DNA from: Thermoplasmata archaeon
GTDB taxonomy: Archaea; Thermoplasmatota; Thermoplasmata; GCA-020350865
Direction: 5' to 3'
Assembly (NCBI GenBank): GCA_020350865.1
Contig: CP070726.1
Location: 2,260,284 to 2,274,112 of the forward strand
Length of the DNA stretch: 13,829 nucleotides
The notes beneath the pieces are model-generated. The model ran no database searches and was not told where the DNA came from. It saw only the letters and a program-made list of their open reading frames with translations. Of this stretch, positions 7,021 to 13,829 are shown piece by piece; the first letter of the stretch is position 1; each line of letters opens with the position of its first letter. Made by a program: the position numbers and the translations under genes.

Positions 7021-8127
7021 ATGAAGCTCCTCATGCTTTCGCACCTCCTGCTCTCAGGCGAGAAATCGGTGGGTGAACTTGCCAGGCTACTTGGTATTTC
7101 AAATACCTATGCATCACAGATGACCAACGCCCTCGTTGAGGACGGCTTTGCCGTGAAGGAAAGGAGAGGTAAGAGGATGCTGGTGCGTCCAAATATGGAA
7201 AGCCCATTTGTACAGAGCTTCTCCAAGTTCGCGGTACTCGTTGGCGCATACCCTCCGTATACACCCACAGATTTTTTAGAGCCGGAATCTAAGCGGAAAG
7301 TCATTTGGCAGCTGAGAGAAGAGGGGAAGAGCATTCAGGACCTGGTAAGGGATACAGGGTACTCAAGGACCGTGATCTATGACGCGCTTAGACCCTTCAT
7401 AAAGAGCGGGGTGATAACGGCAGGCGGGAAAAAGAGAAAGATTTTCAGTGTCAATTACGCCTCGCCACTGACAGAGCCGCTGTTCCAGGTGATGGAGTTC
7501 TTTGAGTCCTCAATCGACCTGCGTCCGGTCTTGGAGAGAATATCATCCGATGAAAAGGTCGTTGCGCTCAGCGTCTTCGGCTCTCAGTTATCTGGTGGAA
7601 AGGATGGGTCAAGCGATGTGGATGCATTGGTGGTAGTGGGCTCGCCGGAGGATAGGGATATTGCGGAAGAATACCCTCATCCTAGGTTACAGCTTAACAT
7701 ATATTCCCGGAGAGGCATTGTACAATTGCTCAGGAGGGAACCGTGGTTTTTTAAAATGGCACTTGAGGGAAGGATACTGAAGGGAAAGGATTTCTTGGAA
7801 GGGCTAATAGAAGTTCCTTCAGAGCCGGATTTCTGGGATATATCAAGCGAGATCAGAAGAATGCTGGCTGGTCTGGATAGCCTGCCAAAGAAGGAGAAGG
7901 CTAGGGTTTTGATGTACTGCATCCGCACAGCTGTGGCTATGAAATTGTTCCTCAACGGAAGCCTGGACCAAGCGCGGTTCATGGAGAAATTGCACCGTAG
8001 ATACCCCGAAATCAGCACCTACCGAACAGATGTCAAGAACATGGACGAGAGGATTATAAGAAGGTCTAAAGAGAAGATCCTGGAGGACTTGAGACATGCC
8101 GAAGAGAAGGAAGAAGAAAAGCGCTGA
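7021..8127 (+). CDS. two winged helices fused to an MNT nucleotidyltransferase and a helical C-terminal domain
   Basis: 368 residues with no signal peptide, so cytoplasmic. Residues 1-57 form a MarR/ArsR-like winged helix (VGELARLLGISNTYASQM recognition region, basic wing KERRGKR). Residues 85-145 form a second HTH (IQDLVRDTGYSRTVIYDAL, basic wing GGKKRK). Residues 165-260 are a minimal nucleotidyltransferase with an exact GSx10DxD motif (G187, S188, D199, D201). The expected third acidic position appears to be N226 (LQLNIYS), so full catalysis is doubtful. Residues 272-368 are helical and resemble HEPN/KNTase C-terminal bundles; an R319-x5-H325 pair fits the loose HEPN pattern but could be chance. 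The start at 7021 fits the promoter and lies directly before the first helix. The end overlaps the next gene by 32 bp. Likely a DNA-binding regulator that may autoregulate or modify a partner; the partner is unknown. Confidence 0.85.
   Translation: MKLLMLSHLLLSGEKSVGELARLLGISNTYASQMTNALVEDGFAVKERRGKRMLVRPNMESPFVQSFSKFAVLVGAYPPYTPTDFLEPESKRKVIWQLREEGKSIQDLVRDTGYSRTVIYDALRPFIKSGVITAGGKKRKIFSVNYASPLTEPLFQVMEFFESSIDLRPVLERISSDEKVVALSVFGSQLSGGKDGSSDVDALVVVGSPEDRDIAEEYPHPRLQLNIYSRRGIVQLLRREPWFFKMALEGRILKGKDFLEGLIEVPSEPDFWDISSEIRRMLAGLDSLPKKEKARVLMYCIRTAVAMKLFLNGSLDQARFMEKLHRRYPEISTYRTDVKNMDERIIRRSKEKILEDLRHAEEKEEEKR
8082..8086 (+). promoter_or_regulatory. internal Shine-Dalgarno for the overlapping small gene
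   Basis: GGAGG at 8082-8086 lies inside the 3' end of the MNT gene, 9 nt before the ATG at 8096. It supports the small gene as real and points to translation coupled to, or following, the upstream gene. Confidence 0.7.
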
Positions 8128-8497
8128 TAAGCTCGAGGCCCAGGCAAGGGCGCATGAAGCACTGTATGGCTCGGACTGGCGTGAGGTAACGGAATACAGA
8201 AAGCAGGCCCTTGAAATAATTGAGAGATATGGCATAAGGTCGGACGATGAGAGGATTGACGCTGAGGAGCTCAGGATATTCAAGAAGCGCTTGGATGAGT
8301 TCAGGGAGGGAAGGCGCAGAATGCACGGAGAGCTGCCCTTCTACAAGGTGTTGAGATTGCTTGCCAAAGGAGGGGCAGTGAATCCTGACGACGAGATTGA
8401 GGCTAAGAACCTGCGGATGCTTGGGATGTTGGGATATATCAAGGATGGAAAACTTACGTGGAAGGGCAGGGATATGATGAAAAGAATAAGGAGGTAA
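8096..8497 (+). CDS. small basic protein with winged-helix-like C-terminus, partner of the MNT gene
   Basis: 133 residues, not recognised as a known family. It opens with a highly basic stretch (MPKRRKKKS). Residues about 15-75 are predicted helical and rich in Arg/Glu (AEELRIFKKRLDEFREGRRR). Residues 80-133 (LPFYKVLRLLAKGG ... LGYIKDGKLTWKGRDMMKR) look like the last helices and wing of a winged-helix fold, where a 'GxLTxKG' wing is typical. There is no signal or membrane segment. Its start lies 32 bp inside the MNT gene and has a good Shine-Dalgarno, so the two are probably co-expressed and may form a complex. Nucleic-acid binding is inferred from charge and fold; an antitoxin-like or co-regulator role is only a hypothesis. 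Confidence 0.75.
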   Translation: MPKRRKKKSADKLEAQARAHEALYGSDWREVTEYRKQALEIIERYGIRSDDERIDAEELRIFKKRLDEFREGRRRMHGELPFYKVLRLLAKGGAVNPDDEIEAKNLRMLGMLGYIKDGKLTWKGRDMMKRIRR

Positions 8498-8543
8498 CCA
8501 ATCCCCCTCAGGCTTATCCTCCAGCTTTTCTACCTGCTCCCTC
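8498..8543. other. 46-bp convergent intergenic gap
   Basis: This is the gap between the stop of the small basic gene (8495-8497) and the stop of the minus-strand beta-helix gene (8544-8546). It is pyrimidine-rich on the + strand (for example CAGCTTTTC). No clear hairpin was found. Plus-strand transcripts would terminate here or within the C/T-rich antisense of the following tail. Confidence 0.5.
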
Positions 8544-11500
8544 CTAGGACTTTCTCTTGGGCGCTCTCGGGGGCCTTCGCTTGGGCTTTTCCTTGGGTTC
8601 TTCCTCCGGCTCCTTCACAGGCTCCTCCCCTTTATCCTCCGGCTCTTCCTGGGGCTTTTCCTCCGGTTTCTCCTCAGGTTCCTCCTGGGGCTCCTCTCCG
8701 GGCCCTTCCCCTTTTTCTTCGGCGTCCTCCCTGGGCCTTTCCTCCTCCAGCTCCTTTCCTGGTTTTTCCTCAGGTTTCTCCTCCGGCTCTTCCCCGGGCT
8801 CTTCTCCCTTCTCCTCCGCGGCCTTTCCTGGCTCCTCCCCTTCCTCCAGGATGCCGTCCTTTTCCTCGTCCAGGGGCTCTTCTTTGTCCACCTTGAACTC
8901 GTCCTCCTCTTCGGTTTCTTCTTTTTCGGCCAGTTTTTGTCTGCGGCGGACGACGAGATAGGTTGCGGCGATTGCGGCGAAGAGGATTATGGGAAGGAGC
9001 ACAAAAAACACCCACATGAGGTCATCTTTCTCGGTGGTATCGAAGCTGAACTCGAAATCCTCTGCCATGTTTATGCCCGCCGAGTCCGTGGCAGTTGTAT
9101 CGATTTTCACAGTGTAGCGCGTGTTGTCCGTGAGGTTCTCCCTGGGTGTGAGCAAAAGCGTTCTGTTGTCTGCGCTCCAGGAGGATGTGAAGTCGAGCAC
9201 GGGTGTTATATTGATGGCGTATACGGTGGAATACCTGTCCATGGGCTCGCTGAACCTGATCCTGATGGATGTTTCCTTTGAGACCCCGAATTCGCCGTCC
9301 TTGGGTGTGGTCTCGGCCACCCTGGGGGGCGTGGTGTCTATGTTGATGACAAATGCAACCGTGACGTTCTTGCCCGACATATCCTCGGCGTACACCCGGA
9401 TTTCGTAGGCACCGTCCCCCCACCCGGTGGTGTTTATCAGACCCGGGGGCGTGAGGTTGAGCCACTCACCGCCGGAAACGGAGTACCGCACAGACTGCAG
9501 AAATCTGTCGTAGATGTTGACGGATATCTCGTTACCCGGCTGGATGTATGAATTGTTTTCCGGGAAGGCAAGGGTGATCGAGGGAAGTGAGAGGTCCAAA
9601 GCCACGCCGAACCATGATATGTTCACATTGCCTGCGGCGTCCGAGACATTGACGACGACCTTGTGGGCTCCCTCCTGCCAGGTTGACGTGTTTATGCCGT
9701 AGGGAGGGTCCACCACCGTTGCATCTCCGGAGCCGAAGGAATACCTGAACAGCACCGGACTGGCGTCCAGAACAGAGAAACTGATGGATTCGCCCTGAAG
9801 GATGAAGGAGTTGTTTTCGGGGCGGTTCAGGATGATTCGGGGTACAACCGAATCCACATTGATGTCGTAGGAAGTCGAGTTGATGCTGCCCAAAGTGTCA
9901 GATGCGTTCACACGGAGGGTGTGCTGGCCGTCACTGAGCGCGGAAGTATTGATCTTGTATTCCATGTCAAAGGATTGCACGGCTCCGTTGTCCCAGGAAT
10001 AGTCCACGCCCGCGATATGATCGTCCGAAATCGAGAAGTTGAGAAGGGTTCCGGGCTGTATGTAGGATGCATTCAAAGGGTAGTTCAGCTTGATCTCTGG
10101 AGCGTTGGAATCCACTGTGAACATGAACCATGTCATGTTGGTGTTGTCCGCCACATCCTCGGCGAAAACCTCGGTGAGGTATCCGCCGTCGGGCCATGCA
10201 GACGTATTGATATCGTACGGGAACGGAAGGTTTTCCGCTGTTCCGTTGTTCAGCCTGTACTGCACTGACCTGATATTGGGCTCGACAATCGATATGTCGA
10301 TTATCTCACCTGCCCTGATGAGGGAATCGTTGAGCGGCGCGAGCAGCTGGATTCCGGGCCTTGCAGAATCCATTGTGAAGAGGAAATAGCTGGAGTTGAC
10401 ACCTCCGCTGCTGTCCTTGACGTACACCGTGATATTGTGGTCCCCGTCCTCCCAGTCCGCCGTGTCAATATCGTATGGGGTGTCAAAGTCCGTGTACTGC
10501 CCGCCGTTGCGGGTGTAATTCACCGACGACGGATCCCTGAGGAGGATGTCGAAAACGATGATCGTCCCCGCGGATATGATGGAATTGTTCAGAGGTGAAA
10601 CCAGGTGTATGAGAAAGGGCGCCAGGTCCCGGCTCATGTTCATCAGCGGAAAGCGGTCCGTGTTGTTGAATTCGATTCCGTACGGCTCGTCGCCCAGGCC
10701 GTCGCTTCCCGGGACATCCTGCATCTCGCTTCTGTTCACATCCACGCCCGTATAATCGCTCCAGAAGTTGCCCCCGGCAGGATATCCGTAATCCCAGTGG
10801 TTATCGCTGATGTCGTCGTACGCCTGTTTGGCGTTGAACAGAATGGTGTTGTGGTATATCAGGTTGTACCGGGAGAGGTTCAGATATATCCCCGGGCGGG
10901 TGCCCTGCTCCCCGTTTAAGGAAATGTTGTTGTTGCAAATTATGTTGTAGTACGAGTAGGATATGAACACCCCCTCGCCGTTGTTTGCCACCATGCGGTT
11001 GAAGGTCACCCGATTGCTGTCTGAAAAATAGATGTAGGTGCCGCGGAAATTACCAAGGAGGTCATTGTCGAATACCGTGTTGTTTGCCGAATGGGACAGG
11101 TGCACCCCGTGCCAGTTCCCCGAGATGTTGTTGCCCCGGATCTCACAGTCATTGGAGTAGCTCAGAAATACCCCGGAATTGAATTCGTTGCCCGAAATAA
11201 CGTTGTCCTTTATTTCGTTTCCCGGCGAGTCGCTCATATATATTCCGTGATTGGTGTTGCCCGAGATGTTGTTTCCCATAATCGTGTTGTTTCCGGAGCT
11301 CTCCATGTGTATGCCGTCATAGTTATTCGAAATGCGGTTGTGCCGTATATCGTGTCCGTCCGACTGGCTTAGGAATATCCCGTACCTGGCAGAGGTGATG
11401 TCGCAGTACGCTATCTGGGCTCTGCCGGATGCATTCACCTGTATGGCCCGCCATTCCTCCGCCTGGGGCACCGTTTCGTTGGATGTGAACGTGATCATGC

Positions 11501-11789
11501 TGGATGCGTTGCCCACGGCAGTGAGGTTCCCTTCAACGAACAGGTTACGAAAGCCGTCAAAGTACACCTCGCATCCGGGCTCGATGGTCAGATTCACCCC
11601 GAAATTCACTGTCAGGTTCCCCTCGATGTAGTAGGGGCCGTTGTCCTTTGTCCACGTGGTATCCACCTGGATGCGGACGTCCCCTTTGAACGATTCGGAG
11701 GCGGTGTGGTACGCACTGAACAACAAGATGTAGGGCAGAAAGGATAGTATCAGGGCCGCCGTCAGAATGGAAGTCACTGTCTTTCTCAT
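8544..11789 (-). CDS. membrane-anchored NosD-like beta-helix protein with five Ig-like repeats and an E/P/K-rich tail
   Basis: 1,081 residues. Residues 1-30 are a signal peptide (MRKTVTSILT then a hydrophobic core). Residues 36-325 form a right-handed parallel beta-helix with about eight coils of 22-27 residues built on a 'GIxxxxSxxNxIxxNxISxN' pattern. Residues 331-383 are the NosD/CASH-type closing motif (WDYGYPAGGNFWSDY, then PGSDGLGDEPY). Five Ig-like repeats follow at 388-475, 476-561, 562-647, 648-733 and 734-820. A Big_5/SbsA-like domain (821-917) carries FSEPMDR. The transmembrane helix is at about 924-947, stopped by RRR. The tail (948-1081) is Glu/Pro/Lys-rich and ends with a basic cluster. 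Beta-helix domains of this type often bind or process carbohydrates, but no catalytic site was identified. The start overlaps the upstream stop as ATGA, with AAGGAG 11 nt upstream. Surface sensing or adhesion is inferred. Confidence 0.9.
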   Translation of the reverse strand: MRKTVTSILTAALILSFLPYILLFSAYHTASESFKGDVRIQVDTTWTKDNGPYYIEGNLTVNFGVNLTIEPGCEVYFDGFRNLFVEGNLTAVGNASSMITFTSNETVPQAEEWRAIQVNASGRAQIAYCDITSARYGIFLSQSDGHDIRHNRISNNYDGIHMESSGNNTIMGNNISGNTNHGIYMSDSPGNEIKDNVISGNEFNSGVFLSYSNDCEIRGNNISGNWHGVHLSHSANNTVFDNDLLGNFRGTYIYFSDSNRVTFNRMVANNGEGVFISYSYYNIICNNNISLNGEQGTRPGIYLNLSRYNLIYHNTILFNAKQAYDDISDNHWDYGYPAGGNFWSDYTGVDVNRSEMQDVPGSDGLGDEPYGIEFNNTDRFPLMNMSRDLAPFLIHLVSPLNNSIISAGTIIVFDILLRDPSSVNYTRNGGQYTDFDTPYDIDTADWEDGDHNITVYVKDSSGGVNSSYFLFTMDSARPGIQLLAPLNDSLIRAGEIIDISIVEPNIRSVQYRLNNGTAENLPFPYDINTSAWPDGGYLTEVFAEDVADNTNMTWFMFTVDSNAPEIKLNYPLNASYIQPGTLLNFSISDDHIAGVDYSWDNGAVQSFDMEYKINTSALSDGQHTLRVNASDTLGSINSTSYDINVDSVVPRIILNRPENNSFILQGESISFSVLDASPVLFRYSFGSGDATVVDPPYGINTSTWQEGAHKVVVNVSDAAGNVNISWFGVALDLSLPSITLAFPENNSYIQPGNEISVNIYDRFLQSVRYSVSGGEWLNLTPPGLINTTGWGDGAYEIRVYAEDMSGKNVTVAFVINIDTTPPRVAETTPKDGEFGVSKETSIRIRFSEPMDRYSTVYAINITPVLDFTSSWSADNRTLLLTPRENLTDNTRYTVKIDTTATDSAGINMAEDFEFSFDTTEKDDLMWVFFVLLPIILFAAIAATYLVVRRRQKLAEKEETEEEDEFKVDKEEPLDEEKDGILEEGEEPGKAAEEKGEEPGEEPEEKPEEKPGKELEEERPREDAEEKGEGPGEEPQEEPEEKPEEKPQEEPEDKGEEPVKEPEEEPKEKPKRRPPRAPKRKS
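8547..8921 (-). repeat. low-complexity E/P/K-rich tail repeats
   Basis: Residues 957-1081 of the beta-helix protein are built from variants of 'EEPEEKPEEKP' and 'EEKGEEPG'. The coding strand is strongly purine-rich, so the + strand reads as C/T runs with recurring TCCTCCGG and CTTTTCCT words. Repeats are imperfect and of varied length. Predicted disordered, intracellular and acidic, with a basic end (KRRPPRAPKRKS). Confidence 0.85.
9330..10628 (-). repeat. five tandem Ig-like repeats, about 86 residues each
   Basis: Each unit opens with P-x-I-x-L-x-x-P-x-N-x-S-x-I-x-x-G, carries a 'V-x-Y-S-x-x-x-G' strand, an 'I-(N/D)-T-(S/T/A)-x-W-x-D-G' turn and a 'V-x-(A/V)-x-D' strand, and closes with an FTVDS-like segment joined directly to the next unit. 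The repeat is clear in protein and poorly conserved in DNA. Confidence 0.85.
10830..11417 (-). repeat. beta-helix coil repeats (about 66-81 bp each)
   Basis: Residues 125-320 of the beta-helix protein. Successive coils align on GI(F/Y/H)(L/M)S and NNISGN-type ladders of Asn. The short Asn-rich words NISGN, NNTI and NNIS recur. This is typical of NosD-like PbH1 repeats. Confidence 0.85.
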
Positions 11790-13829
11790 TGGTTCTCTTG
11801 CTCCTTTGGTACCTCTTCTTCCGTGACCTCCGGGCCCGCTTCCTCCTCCGCATCCCCGCCCACCATGTCCCTCAGGGTCCTCTCGTACACGGTGATGGTT
11901 CCGTAGTCCCCCGCATCGAAGGCCTCCCTGGCCTTCTTGTACATCAGCTCCGCCTCCAGCATCCTGTCGCCCAGCCTGTCATGGTCCTTCAGAATGGCCT
12001 TCATGGCATCCAGGTCCTCCTGGGCCCGCATGCGGATGTAGATGTCCTGCACCTCCTCCTCCGGGCCCTTGGGCTCCTCCCGCTTCTCCCTCATGGTAAG
12101 GACGTAGAACCTCAGGGTAAAGAGCAGCAGGACCACGAGAATGGGAACCAGCAGCCAGAATAACCAAGGTGTGGCCTCATCCTCCTTCTCTTCTGGAGGG
12201 GTTGTGGCCTTGAACGTGTGATCGGGAAAGTCCGACAGTTCGTTTCCCGCAAGGTCCTTTGCACCGGCACCCACGCTGACCGTGTAGGACTGGCCCACCT
12301 GCAAACCCGAAATGTTCTTCAGGAACATGGTCTGGCTGTCCTCGCTCCATGTAATCGTGTAGTTAATTTCTGGGGTGATGCTGAGCACCCCCTCCACAGA
12401 TCCCCTGTCCATGGCCTCGGTGAACACGATGACGATGACCGTATCATTGAACGGAAAGTAGGGCAGGGCTGCCGCGATGCGCGAAATGGCGGGGTGCGTG
12501 CTGTCCAGAATAAAGAAATAGGTGGCCTCCGCTGCGTTGCCCGGAGGATCACTTGCGGAAACGAAGACAAGGTAATCGCCGTCCGCCCAGCCCGTGGTGT
12601 TGATGTCGAATGGAGACGAAAGCGATTTGAGTGGCCCGCCGTTCACAGAATACTGCACAGTGACCGGGTTGGCATCCGAGATGTCCAAATCGATGGGGGT
12701 CCCCTGCGGAATGTGGGAGCCGTTTTCCGGGGCATTCAGCGCGATTACGGGGGCAGTGGAATCCACGGTGATAACAAACAGCTGGATGTTCATGTTGCCG
12801 GCGACATCCCGGGCGTACACCGTGATGTTGTACACACCGTCTTCCCACGAGGCCGTGATGTTGTGGGGCGCATCCAGTGTGACGGGGGCCTCGTCGTTTA
12901 CGGTGTACTGCACCTCCTCAAGGTTCACGTCGGTGATTGCGAAGTTGAGCACCGTTCCGGGCAGAACCACCGAGTTGTTGAGAGGCGATACAAGGGAGAT
13001 TTCGGGTTTTAACGAGTCTATGGTGAACTCGAACCAGGATATGTTCGTGTTGTGCCTCGTATCGTCAGCCGTGACCTCCAGTGTATGCAGTCCCTCGCTC
13101 CACAGAGATGTGCCGACGTCAAAGGAGCCGCCCAGGGCGATGGGGGCCCCGCCGTCGAGTGAGTAGCTCGCCTCCAGGAAATGCAGGTCAAGTATCTCGA
13201 GGTCGATTACCGTACCTTTGGGAATGTGCGACTGGTTGCCCGGGGAGACCAGTATGATCTGCGGTTTCGTGGTGTCGTTTAAAATGAAATGGAACTCAGT
13301 GGAATTGATGTTGCCTGCCATATCGGAGATGTAGACCACGATAACCACGTCCCCGTCCGGAAAATCGGTGGTGTCGATGATGAAGGGTGGAGGCAGGGTG
13401 ATGTTGTCCCCCCCGTTGATCGTATAGTTAACTATATCCAGGTTGGGATCGATAACCGAGATATTGATGGGGCTTCCCACCTCGATGGCTGAGCCGTTGG
13501 GGGGTGATATGGACGGTATCTCGGGGAGCACGGAGTCAATGATCACCGTAAATACGCTGATGTTCTCGTTGCCCGCCGCATCCACGGCCGAAATGGAGAG
13601 GTTGTACAGGTCGTCCTGCCAAACCGTAGTGTCGATCTCGTAGGGTGGAAGGAGTGGTGCGTACGGAGTACCGTTTATCGAGAAGTTCACACTGACCGGA
13701 TGCACGTCCGATATCTCGAGAATCAGTGTTACACCGGGTTTGATCACCGAGTTGTTGTCCGTTGAAATCAATGCAATCTCGGGCAGTATGCCGTCGATTG
13801 TGAAGTTGTACCACCGGGTCGTGTTGAGA
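11786..13829 (-). CDS. membrane-anchored multi-Ig surface protein with helical cytoplasmic domain (5' truncated by window edge)
   Basis: The frame is open to the right edge, so the N-terminus lies outside; 680 residues are visible. A TTG at 13771 falls inside an Ig repeat and is not a plausible start. Counting from 13771, five Ig-like repeats lie at about 1-80 (beginning upstream), 81-166, 167-253, 254-338 and 339-424, followed by a Big_5/SbsA-like domain (425-523, with FTEAMDR). The transmembrane helix is at 535-556. The cytoplasmic part has helices at about 575-637 (LDAMKAILKDHDRL, ARE-AFDAGDY) resembling a TPR-like pair, then an acidic end. Residues before 13771 (WYNFTIDG) show that at least one more repeat precedes. 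Its stop overlaps the next start as ATGA, so the two proteins are co-translated and probably work together at the envelope. The helical domain may pass a signal or bind an intracellular partner (inference). Confidence 0.88.
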   Translation of the reverse strand, partial: LNTTRWYNFTIDGILPEIALISTDNNSVIKPGVTLILEISDVHPVSVNFSINGTPYAPLLPPYEIDTTVWQDDLYNLSISAVDAAGNENISVFTVIIDSVLPEIPSISPPNGSAIEVGSPINISVIDPNLDIVNYTINGGDNITLPPPFIIDTTDFPDGDVVIVVYISDMAGNINSTEFHFILNDTTKPQIILVSPGNQSHIPKGTVIDLEILDLHFLEASYSLDGGAPIALGGSFDVGTSLWSEGLHTLEVTADDTRHNTNISWFEFTIDSLKPEISLVSPLNNSVVLPGTVLNFAITDVNLEEVQYTVNDEAPVTLDAPHNITASWEDGVYNITVYARDVAGNMNIQLFVITVDSTAPVIALNAPENGSHIPQGTPIDLDISDANPVTVQYSVNGGPLKSLSSPFDINTTGWADGDYLVFVSASDPPGNAAEATYFFILDSTHPAISRIAAALPYFPFNDTVIVIVFTEAMDRGSVEGVLSITPEINYTITWSEDSQTMFLKNISGLQVGQSYTVSVGAGAKDLAGNELSDFPDHTFKATTPPEEKEDEATPWLFWLLVPILVVLLLFTLRFYVLTMREKREEPKGPEEEVQDIYIRMRAQEDLDAMKAILKDHDRLGDRMLEAELMYKKAREAFDAGDYGTITVYERTLRDMVGGDAEEEAGPEVTEEEVPKEQENQ
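11801..11806 (-). promoter_or_regulatory. Shine-Dalgarno for the beta-helix gene inside the upstream reading frame
   Basis: On the minus strand AAGGAG lies 11 nt before the ATG at 11789, within the last codons of the upstream gene. The spacing is somewhat long, but the 4-nt ATGA overlap would also allow re-initiation by terminating ribosomes. Confidence 0.5.
12500..13829 (-). repeat. tandem Ig-like repeats of the upstream surface gene (five visible, array continues past the edge)
   Basis: The units share the same pattern as the downstream gene (P-E-I-x-L-x-S-P-x-N-x-S at the start, IDTT or INTT turn, D-x-A-G-N strand, IDS at the end). The final few residues of another unit are seen at 13790-13828. 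The matching domain order in the two genes suggests that one arose from the other by duplication. Confidence 0.85.

Noticed and set aside
6690..7076. Plus-strand open frame bridging the giant gene's end and the MNT gene
   Set aside because: It runs out of frame through the end of the giant gene, the terminator and the promoter, and its translation has no coherent features.
8557..8961. Plus-strand Ser/Gly-rich open frame
   Set aside because: It is the complement of the E/P/K-rich tail; its Ser-Ser-Gly composition is what the reverse complement of Glu/Pro/Lys codons gives.
10830..11417. Regular short-period repeats resembling an array
   Set aside because: The spacing comes from beta-helix coils in an open reading frame; there are no identical direct repeats with unique spacers, so this is not a CRISPR array.
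12218..13012. Plus-strand open frame of 264 codons opposite the Ig repeats
   Set aside because: It is in register with the minus-strand gene and has no domain, start signal or independent evidence; the minus strand encodes clear Ig repeats.

Overview
The window reads as archaeal, most likely an uncultured Thermoplasmatota-type lineage; this placement is an inference from protein style, not a marker gene. The grounds are very large secreted proteins made of tandem beta-sandwich modules and rich in N-glycosylation sequons (N-x-S/T), a NosD-type beta-helix protein with a single-span C-terminal anchor and a charged tail, an archaeal TATA element placed for a leaderless transcript, and 4-nt or longer gene overlaps. 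No rRNA, tRNA, CRISPR array, transposase or integrase was seen.

Layout. (1) 2-346 (+): the C-terminal end of a secreted protein whose start lies outside the window, ending in a repeated 'GW...GYW' module. (2) 347-630: an AT-rich intergenic region with a hairpin just after the stop and a likely promoter. (3) 631-6801 (+): a secreted giant of about 2,056 residues with a signal peptide, an unassigned N-terminal domain, six lamin-tail-like domains (LTD) in three alternating A/B pairs, a von Willebrand A (VWA) domain with an intact metal-binding (MIDAS) site, then two fibronectin-III-like domains, each followed by a terminal module that resembles the one in gene 1. (4) 6802-7020: an intergenic region with a possible terminator and a well-formed promoter. 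(5) 7021-8497 (+): a two-gene overlapping operon. The first gene encodes two winged helices, a minimal nucleotidyltransferase (MNT) domain with a perfect GSx10DxD motif and a helical C-terminus. The second encodes a small basic protein. (6) 8544-13829 (-): two membrane-anchored surface proteins joined by an ATGA overlap, convergent with the preceding operon. Both have five visible Ig-like repeats (the upstream one may have more), a Big_5/SbsA-like domain, one transmembrane helix and a charged cytoplasmic tail. The promoter-distal one also carries a right-handed beta-helix head.

Function. Most of the window (about 85%) encodes cell-surface proteins. The giant and gene 1 look secreted without a visible membrane anchor, whereas the minus-strand pair is anchored with tails inside the cell. 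Together they suggest adhesion, envelope or environment sensing (inference). The intervening HTH-MNT operon is a different kind of gene set and is the best candidate for an undescribed regulatory or toxin-antitoxin-like unit. The other notable signals are the alternating LTD super-repeat, the distinct codon choice of the VWA segment, the duplicated architecture of the two anchored proteins, and the polypurine E/P/K tail.
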